A program made the position numbers and the translations under genes. Shown here piece by piece: positions 7,032 to 10,611 of a stretch of DNA of 10,611 nucleotides. The notes under the pieces were generated by a model. That model was not told where the DNA came from. It was given only the letters and a program-made list of their open reading frames with translations, and did no database searches. Location: contig CAMNWW010000056.1 in assembly GCA_946566415.1 (NCBI GenBank), positions 1 through 10,611 of the forward strand. Reading direction: 5' to 3'. Numbering within the stretch: the first letter of the stretch is position 1; each line of letters begins with the position of its first letter. This stretch comes from an uncultured Lachnospiraceae bacterium. Its GTDB lineage: Bacteria; Bacillota; Clostridia; Lachnospirales; Lachnospiraceae.

Positions 7032-7060
7032 AATGTATCACTTGAAAAGTGCTTTGTCAA
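7032..7060 (-). promoter_or_regulatory. Sigma-A promoter of the hrcA-grpE-dnaK-dnaJ operon
   Basis: TTGACA (7055-7060) and TACATT (7032-7037) on the minus strand are separated by exactly 17 bases, placing the start of transcription near 7025, about ten bases before CIRCE. This is the expected class I heat-shock arrangement of a housekeeping promoter with HrcA control. The spacer contains CACTT-n3-AAGTG at 7039-7051, a possible second operator. Confidence 0.9.
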
Positions 7061-7213
7061 CCCACTTTATAATTATTTTATATATAAAAGGTTCCGAATG
7101 CGCATGTGGGCAGAGTAGCTGTGAATGGTAACTATAAGGGTAGCAGTTCGGCCATAAATGGAGCGCCCGATTATGAGCAAAAAAATCTGCTGTAACTATA
7201 TAAGATACCAAGC

Positions 7214-8479
7214 CTAATTCCTGCCGCTAAGGGAAAGAAGGACCATTGTCCTTAACCCGTTTATTCCGTTTTCAACAGCAAGTTCTCCCTTCATTTCTTT
7301 CATAAAATAATCTGAAATATAGAGTCCCAAACCTGCGCCTTCTATATCTTTCGCATTACTTCCTCTTTTAAATTTTTCTTTCAAAAGAGGAAGCTCTTCT
7401 GTGCTTACTCCTCCTCCGGCATCTTCGATGACGACGGTAAGACAGTCCTTCTCCTTGTGCAGTTCCACCTCAATTTTTGTACCCGCGTATTTATAAGAAT
7501 TGGCAAAAATATTATCGAACACCTGCTGAAGCCGCAGTCTGTCGGCATATACCATGCACATGGGAATATCGGGAATCACAGAGCGGCAAAGATAATCAGA
7601 ACTTTCTAGCAAGCCTTTTAGTTCTGTGCTTTCTATATCTTCCGGCGTTACAGAAAGCTGCTTTAGTTCCTCAAGCGTCGCTGTAAACAGATTGGTAATA
7701 AGAGTATTAATCTGATCCGCCTTACGAATGATCTGAGAGTAATTATCCTTTATTTTCTTGTTGTCAGTCAAAGCCGCCCCTACTTCGGAAGCGGCTTTGA
7801 TACTTGCGACCGGCGTCTTGATATCATGGGAAAGCTTGGCGACAAGCTCCTTTTTATCTGCCTGCGCCTCAGCCTCAGCTCTTCTGGCTGCTTTCAGTTC
7901 AGAACGCATGATATCAAAGCTTTCTGTAAACGCTCCGAAAATGTTCCGTTTGTCCATTTCCAAGGGGACGTCTAAGTTTCCCCCTGCAATACGTTCTGCA
8001 AATCCCTTTAATTTTTGAAACGGCTTTATAACAATCTTGTTCAGATACGCGGCATATCCAATACAAACCAGAAACTGTGCCAATGCGGCGGCCGCCAAAA
8101 TCATAATGATCCTCTTTTCCTGCCGCCGAAAAACTTGGGCGCTGCTATTTTGAATGAGAACTTTTCCTACAATCTGTCCCTTCACTTTAATATCGAGTAT
8201 TGTATCTCTATGTGCAACCGCCTCATGAATGCTCTCACTTAAACCTGATTTCGTTTTAAATAGGAGTATCCCGTTCATATCCAGCACGACATAATCAAGG
8301 CCTGCAAAATTTTGATGCTCATTGAACTTGTTCCAGTCAGCCTGCACCGACTGTACCACCTCGTTTACCAGAACAGTATCCTGCCCCTCCTCGGTATCTT
8401 GAAAATAAAAAAGGGTGAGCGCAGCAATCTCTATCAGAAGCGTCACCAGCAAAATAATTATAAAAATCCGTTTTTTCAT
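7214..8479 (-). CDS. Membrane sensor histidine kinase
   Basis: This 421-residue sensor kinase should autophosphorylate on a histidine and pass the phosphate to the adjacent response regulator. Membrane spans lie at about residues 4-26 and 123-147, enclosing an extracytoplasmic sensor region of roughly 95 residues with no recognisable domain. A HAMP linker follows, with IKPFQKLKGFAERIAGGNLD at 151-170. The HisKA phosphoacceptor is LSHDIKTPVASI with His218. The ATPase domain has the N box RLQQVFDNIFANSYKYA with Asn323 and Asn327, the G1 box EDAGGG at 352-357, the F box EKFKRGSN at 368-375, and G2 GAGLGLYI at 381-388. All catalytic motifs are intact. The ATG overlaps the regulator's stop codon as ATGA at 8476-8479, pointing to translational coupling. 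The overall look is of VanS/PhoR-like kinases, but the signal is unknown. Confidence 0.95.
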   Translation of the reverse strand: MKKRIFIIILLVTLLIEIAALTLFYFQDTEEGQDTVLVNEVVQSVQADWNKFNEHQNFAGLDYVVLDMNGILLFKTKSGLSESIHEAVAHRDTILDIKVKGQIVGKVLIQNSSAQVFRRQEKRIIMILAAAALAQFLVCIGYAAYLNKIVIKPFQKLKGFAERIAGGNLDVPLEMDKRNIFGAFTESFDIMRSELKAARRAEAEAQADKKELVAKLSHDIKTPVASIKAASEVGAALTDNKKIKDNYSQIIRKADQINTLITNLFTATLEELKQLSVTPEDIESTELKGLLESSDYLCRSVIPDIPMCMVYADRLRLQQVFDNIFANSYKYAGTKIEVELHKEKDCLTVVIEDAGGGVSTEELPLLKEKFKRGSNAKDIEGAGLGLYISDYFMKEMKGELAVENGINGLRTMVLLSLSGRN

Positions 8480-9156
8480 TGCCTTCCTCCGCTGAACCGG
8501 TAGCCGTCGCCCCAGACAGTCATAATATACTCCGGTCTCCCGGGATCCTTCTCAATCGCTTCACGGATTTTGCGGATGTGTACGTTCAATGTCCCATCTC
8601 CCGTAAATTTATCCTCCCACACTTTTTCAAAAAGTTCCTGTTTTGAAACCACCCTGTTTTCGTTTTTAATAAGATAAGATAGAAGTTTAAATTCCAGAGA
8701 TGTCAGTCTGACAGTATTCCCCTGCACAGATACCCTCTTTGCGTTAAAGTCGACCCTCAGCCTTCCATCAGAGTATTCTGTATCCGTTCCCCCGCCCAGA
8801 CGCCGCAGCACTGCTTTTACCTTCGCCAGAAGAACACCGAGCGAATACGGTTTCTGGATATAGTCGTCGCCGCCAATATTAAGGGCAATGATCTTATCAT
8901 CGTCGCTCGTCCTGGCAGAAATGAACAAAATCGGGATTTTTGTTTTCTCACGAAGCTCTCTGCAAAGCGTGAACCCGCTGCCATCCCCCAGATTAATATC
9001 GAGCAGCAAAAGTTTTGCCGTATTTTCATCAAAAAATTTCCGGCAGTCTGAAGCACAGTAGGCAGCCGCCGTTTTCACACCGAATAAATTAAAATACTCT
9101 GCCGTGCTGTCCGCCAGGAGTTCTTCATCATCTATAATCAAACAATCATATTCCAT
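8476..9156 (-). CDS. OmpR/PhoB-family response regulator
   Basis: This 226-residue DNA-binding response regulator is the partner of the overlapping kinase. The receiver domain, residues 1 to about 118, has the acidic pocket Asp9/Asp10, the phosphoacceptor Asp53 in LLDINLGDGSG, Ser80 in FISART and Lys102 in IQKPYSLG. The winged-helix output domain, about 130-223, carries the standard LTSLEFKLLSYLIKNENRVVS, VHIRKIREAIEKD and VWGDGYRF segments. The start is the ATG at 9156, with GGAG upstream. The 58-base gap to lgt upstream holds no terminator or clear promoter, so transcription may pass through from lgt. The regulated genes cannot be told from this window; autoregulation or neighbouring transporter genes are usual for the family, but no transporter is present here. 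Confidence 0.96.
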   Translation of the reverse strand: MEYDCLIIDDEELLADSTAEYFNLFGVKTAAAYCASDCRKFFDENTAKLLLLDINLGDGSGFTLCRELREKTKIPILFISARTSDDDKIIALNIGGDDYIQKPYSLGVLLAKVKAVLRRLGGGTDTEYSDGRLRVDFNAKRVSVQGNTVRLTSLEFKLLSYLIKNENRVVSKQELFEKVWEDKFTGDGTLNVHIRKIREAIEKDPGRPEYIMTVWGDGYRFSGGRQ

Positions 9157-9214
9157 TCTTTCTCTCCATCTTCTCGGCCGTCCGGACGCCGAACATCTAC
9201 ACCTTCATATTACC

Positions 9215-9982
9215 TCATGAATTTGACCGTTGTTCAGACACTTGTCTTTGTCGGTTTACCCGAAACAAAACCGCGGCCCCTGCGATAATGAGGACCGAAA
9301 TAAACTGGGAGGTTGAAAGCCCCATGATTCCGCCCCTGTCGTCCGCCCGCAAAAATTCAATCAGAAATCGTCCTACGCCATAAAGCGCCATATACAGCGC
9401 CCCTATATTACCTGTACATTTATTTCTCTTGTGATACCAGAGCAAGATTCCCATAATCAAGAAATCCCCCGCCGAGGAGAAAAGCTGGGTAGGAAGGAGC
9501 TTTACCCCGGCCGGGGCCATACATCCCTCCGGGAATACCACCCCCAGAAACGAGTCCGTTTCTCTTCCGTAACAACACCCGGCAAGAAAGCACCCTATTC
9601 TTCCCACTCCCTGCGCCAGGGCGATAGAGGGCGCCGCCAGATCAAAGTATTCCAGAAAGTTCAAATGTTTGATACGGCAATAAATAATCGCCGCCAGAAC
9701 ACCGGTAATGATGCCGCCGTACACTACAAACCCCTCTGACCCTAACACATTCCCAGGGTTTTTGATAAATTCTTTCCATTCTACGATTACATATAAAAGC
9801 TTCGCGCCCAAAAATCCGCTGGCTACGCCCCAAAGCGCAATATCTATAATTGCCTCCGGGTCCAAAGAATATCTTTTCGCCCGGTATGCCGCCATCATAA
9901 TACAAAGAAGGATCCCGACCGCAATCATCAGCCCATAACCATGTATCGTAATCCTCCCTATTGAAATAATGTCCATCTTCAT
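9215..9982 (-). CDS. lgt: Prolipoprotein diacylglyceryl transferase
   Basis: Lgt moves diacylglycerol from phosphatidylglycerol onto the lipobox cysteine of prolipoproteins in the cytoplasmic membrane, the first step of lipoprotein maturation. The 255-residue protein is strongly hydrophobic with about seven predicted membrane segments. Family marks include the N-terminal IHGYGLMIAVGI with His14, GAKLLYV at 59-65, EGFVVYGGI at 83-91, and the signature GVGRIGCFLAGCCYGRETD at 125-143 with the key Arg128. The C-terminal YGVGRFLIEFLRADDRG at 201-217 is also typical. The CCYGRET form of the signature is characteristic of Clostridia. Two ATG codons (MKMD) are possible; the first has GGAAAGGAA about ten bases upstream. 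The C-terminal tail RVNRQRQVSEQRSNS is basic and should be cytoplasmic. A promoter lies at 10090-10118, giving a leader of about 100 bases that carries a dispersed repeat. Confidence 0.97.
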   Translation of the reverse strand: MKMDIISIGRITIHGYGLMIAVGILLCIMMAAYRAKRYSLDPEAIIDIALWGVASGFLGAKLLYVIVEWKEFIKNPGNVLGSEGFVVYGGIITGVLAAIIYCRIKHLNFLEYFDLAAPSIALAQGVGRIGCFLAGCCYGRETDSFLGVVFPEGCMAPAGVKLLPTQLFSSAGDFLIMGILLWYHKRNKCTGNIGALYMALYGVGRFLIEFLRADDRGGIMGLSTSQFISVLIIAGAAVLFRVNRQRQVSEQRSNS

Positions 9983-10012
9983 CTATATCTGTTTCCTTTC
10001 CACTTAATTTCC

Positions 10013-10060
10013 ATCGCCGGATAGGCGATTCAATTCAGGGATCCCGAGCGCGCTCTGCGA
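10013..10060 (+). repeat. Single intergenic double-hairpin repeat in the lgt leader
   Basis: ATCGCCGGATAGGCGAT (10013-10029) is followed by ATTCAGGGATCCCGAG and then GAGGGAATCC, matching the units at 5041-5190 and the reverse of those at 2921-3026. The second hairpin can form from GGAT/ATCC, CCC/GGG and a short CGC/GCG inner stem. It lies in the leader of lgt, antisense to that mRNA. Confidence 0.75.
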
Positions 10061-10089
10061 GGGAATCCGCTTAACTCCCATTTTAACCA

Positions 10090-10118
10090 CTTATACCACA
10101 TCTTTGTAACTTTTTCAA
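10090..10118 (-). promoter_or_regulatory. Sigma-A promoter of lgt
   Basis: On the minus strand TTGAAA (10113-10118) and TATAAG (10090-10095) are separated by 17 bases, and the -10 box is preceded by TGG, giving an extended -10. Transcription should start near 10083 and read lgt, then probably the response regulator and kinase. Confidence 0.7.
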
Positions 10119-10158
10119 TTAATTCCAAATATCTGGTGGGTTTTTTGTTATAATTGTG

Positions 10159-10164
10159 TATAAT
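10159..10164 (+). promoter_or_regulatory. Probable -10 box for the structured RNA and toxin-like gene
   Basis: TATAAT lies 7 bases before the first RNA hairpin, so a transcript would begin near 10171. A second TATAAT overlaps at 10149-10154. No convincing -35 box is visible at the right spacing, so the exact promoter is uncertain. It is divergent from the lgt promoter. Confidence 0.45.
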
Positions 10165-10170
10165 ATAGCT

Positions 10171-10316
10171 AGAGATATCTTGTATCTCTGCATATTGTTC
10201 TTTCGCACTTGCATAAGTGTTTTTTGGTCGACAAGACCACATACGAAAGGATAACTTGACCGACGAGGTCTCTCTGGCAAGCCAGAGTAGGGTATGGTTT
10301 GCACCATACCCTTTTT
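10171..10316 (+). ncRNA. Putative structured RNA upstream of a MazF-like gene
   Basis: About 146 bases between a -10 box and an intrinsic terminator fold almost completely into hairpins. AGAGATA/TATCTCT pairs at 10171-10189. An 11-base-pair outer stem (10195-10205 with 10244-10254, two wobble pairs) encloses two hairpins, CACTT/AAGTG at 10206-10219 and TGGTC/GACCA at 10225-10239, as a three-way junction. Then come GACC/GGTC at 10258-10270, CTCTGG/CCAGAG at 10272-10287 and the terminator. No open frame with a ribosome-binding site is seen inside. The layout of promoter, RNA, terminator and MazF-fold gene is that of type III toxin-antitoxin operons such as ToxIN and CptIN, but clear tandem antitoxin repeats are not seen. 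A cis-acting attenuator for the downstream gene is the alternative. I do not match it to a known RNA family. Confidence 0.55.
10290..10316 (+). terminator. Intrinsic terminator between the structured RNA and the toxin-like gene
   Basis: GGGTATGGT (10290-10298) pairs perfectly with ACCATACCC (10303-10311) across a TTGC loop, followed by TTTTT. It sits between the promoter and the downstream start codon, so only read-through transcripts would make the protein. Confidence 0.88.
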
Positions 10317-10341
10317 ACCTTTTATAAGGAGCGTCACTATA

Positions 10342-10611
10342 TTGAAAGAATATCTGAAAGCACAGAACAAAATAAATGAAACAATCCTCGGTAATGCATA
10401 TAATTCTGATGAACTTGACCGCTTTTCTAAATCCGATTACCGATGGGCTCTCAACAAAACCAAAGCTTTCCAGCACAGAACTGTAAAAAAATGAGAAATA
10501 TATCAGTTTGAATTTGGAAAAAATTATCTTCCCGAAATGTCTTATGAACATAGAGGACTTATAATCGGTGTAAAACAGAAACTACTTTATGTTCTCCCTA
10601 TTTTTTCCTAT
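10342..10611 (+). pseudogene. MazF/PemK-like toxin gene, interrupted by an in-frame TGA and cut by the window edge
   Basis: From a TTG at 10342 (AAGGAG ten bases upstream) the frame encodes 50 residues, MKEYLKAQNKINETILG to FQHRTVKK, then TGA at 10492-10494. The same frame continues for 39 more codons to the window end without another stop: EIYQFEFGKNY, then PEMSYEHRGLIIGVKQKLLYVLPIFSY. The joined sequence resembles MazF/PemK-fold endoribonuclease toxins, where this position is the Gly of a KKGEIY or KRGDVY motif at the start of the fold. GGA to TGA is a single-base change, so a nonsense mutation or sequencing error is the simplest reading. No start codon with a ribosome-binding site lies just after the TGA. 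The helical N-terminal extension is unlike short classical MazF. The rest of the gene is outside the window, so family assignment is tentative. An ATG at 10294 in frame lies inside the terminator and is an unlikely start. Confidence 0.6.

Noticed and set aside
7127..7145. GTAACTATAAGGGTAG resembles the conserved 23S rRNA region recognised by I-CeuI
   Set aside because: Only about ten bases match in a row and the flanking rRNA sequence is absent, so it is not an rRNA fragment.
10294..10341. Earlier ATG start for the toxin-like gene
   Set aside because: It lies inside the terminator stem, has no ribosome-binding site, and would add a peptide encoded by the terminator; the TTG at 10342 has AAGGAG upstream.
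10492..10494. Selenocysteine reading of the in-frame TGA
   Set aside because: The position matches a glycine in MazF-like proteins, the family is not a known selenoprotein, and no SECIS-like hairpin is evident directly after the TGA.

Overview
The window looks like a chromosomal segment of a Clostridia bacterium, most likely a Lachnospiraceae gut commensal. The basis is the hrcA-grpE-dnaK-dnaJ gene order with a CIRCE operator, the Gram-positive style DnaK, a DUF6465-type Lys/Ala/Glu-rich protein, and the GCCYGRET form of the Lgt signature. This is inference from gene order and protein style; no search was run. Almost everything is coded on the minus strand.

Layout from left to right. 1-457 (-) is the N-terminal third of an iron-dependent alcohol dehydrogenase cut by the window edge. 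665-1189 (-) is a DUF6465-like helical protein with its own sigma-A promoter. 1430-1546 (+) is a 38-residue membrane microprotein with an acidic tail, convergent with the chaperone operon and separated from it by a bidirectional terminator. 1673-6971 (-) is the class I heat-shock operon hrcA-grpE-dnaK-dnaJ, driven by a clean sigma-A promoter with a perfect CIRCE element. 7214-9982 (-) holds lgt, an OmpR-family response regulator and a sensor kinase, probably one transcription unit from a promoter at 10090-10118. 10159-10611 (+) is divergent from lgt: a promoter-like -10 box, a short highly folded RNA ending in an intrinsic terminator, and then the start of a MazF/PemK-like toxin gene interrupted by one in-frame TGA and cut by the window edge.

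The chaperone genes work together. HrcA represses the operon through CIRCE, DnaK is the ATP-driven foldase, DnaJ delivers substrates and stimulates hydrolysis, and GrpE exchanges nucleotide. Lgt performs the first step of lipoprotein maturation at the membrane. The two-component pair has no visible target in the window.

Two things go beyond standard annotation. First, a family of intergenic double-hairpin repeats occurs as a pair between dnaK and dnaJ, a pair between grpE and dnaK in the opposite orientation, and a single copy in the lgt leader; one hairpin keeps its base pairing while its sequence changes between copies. Second, the structured RNA, terminator and toxin-like gene at the right edge follow the layout of type III (RNA-antitoxin) toxin-antitoxin operons, although no clear tandem RNA repeats are seen and the toxin frame is broken.
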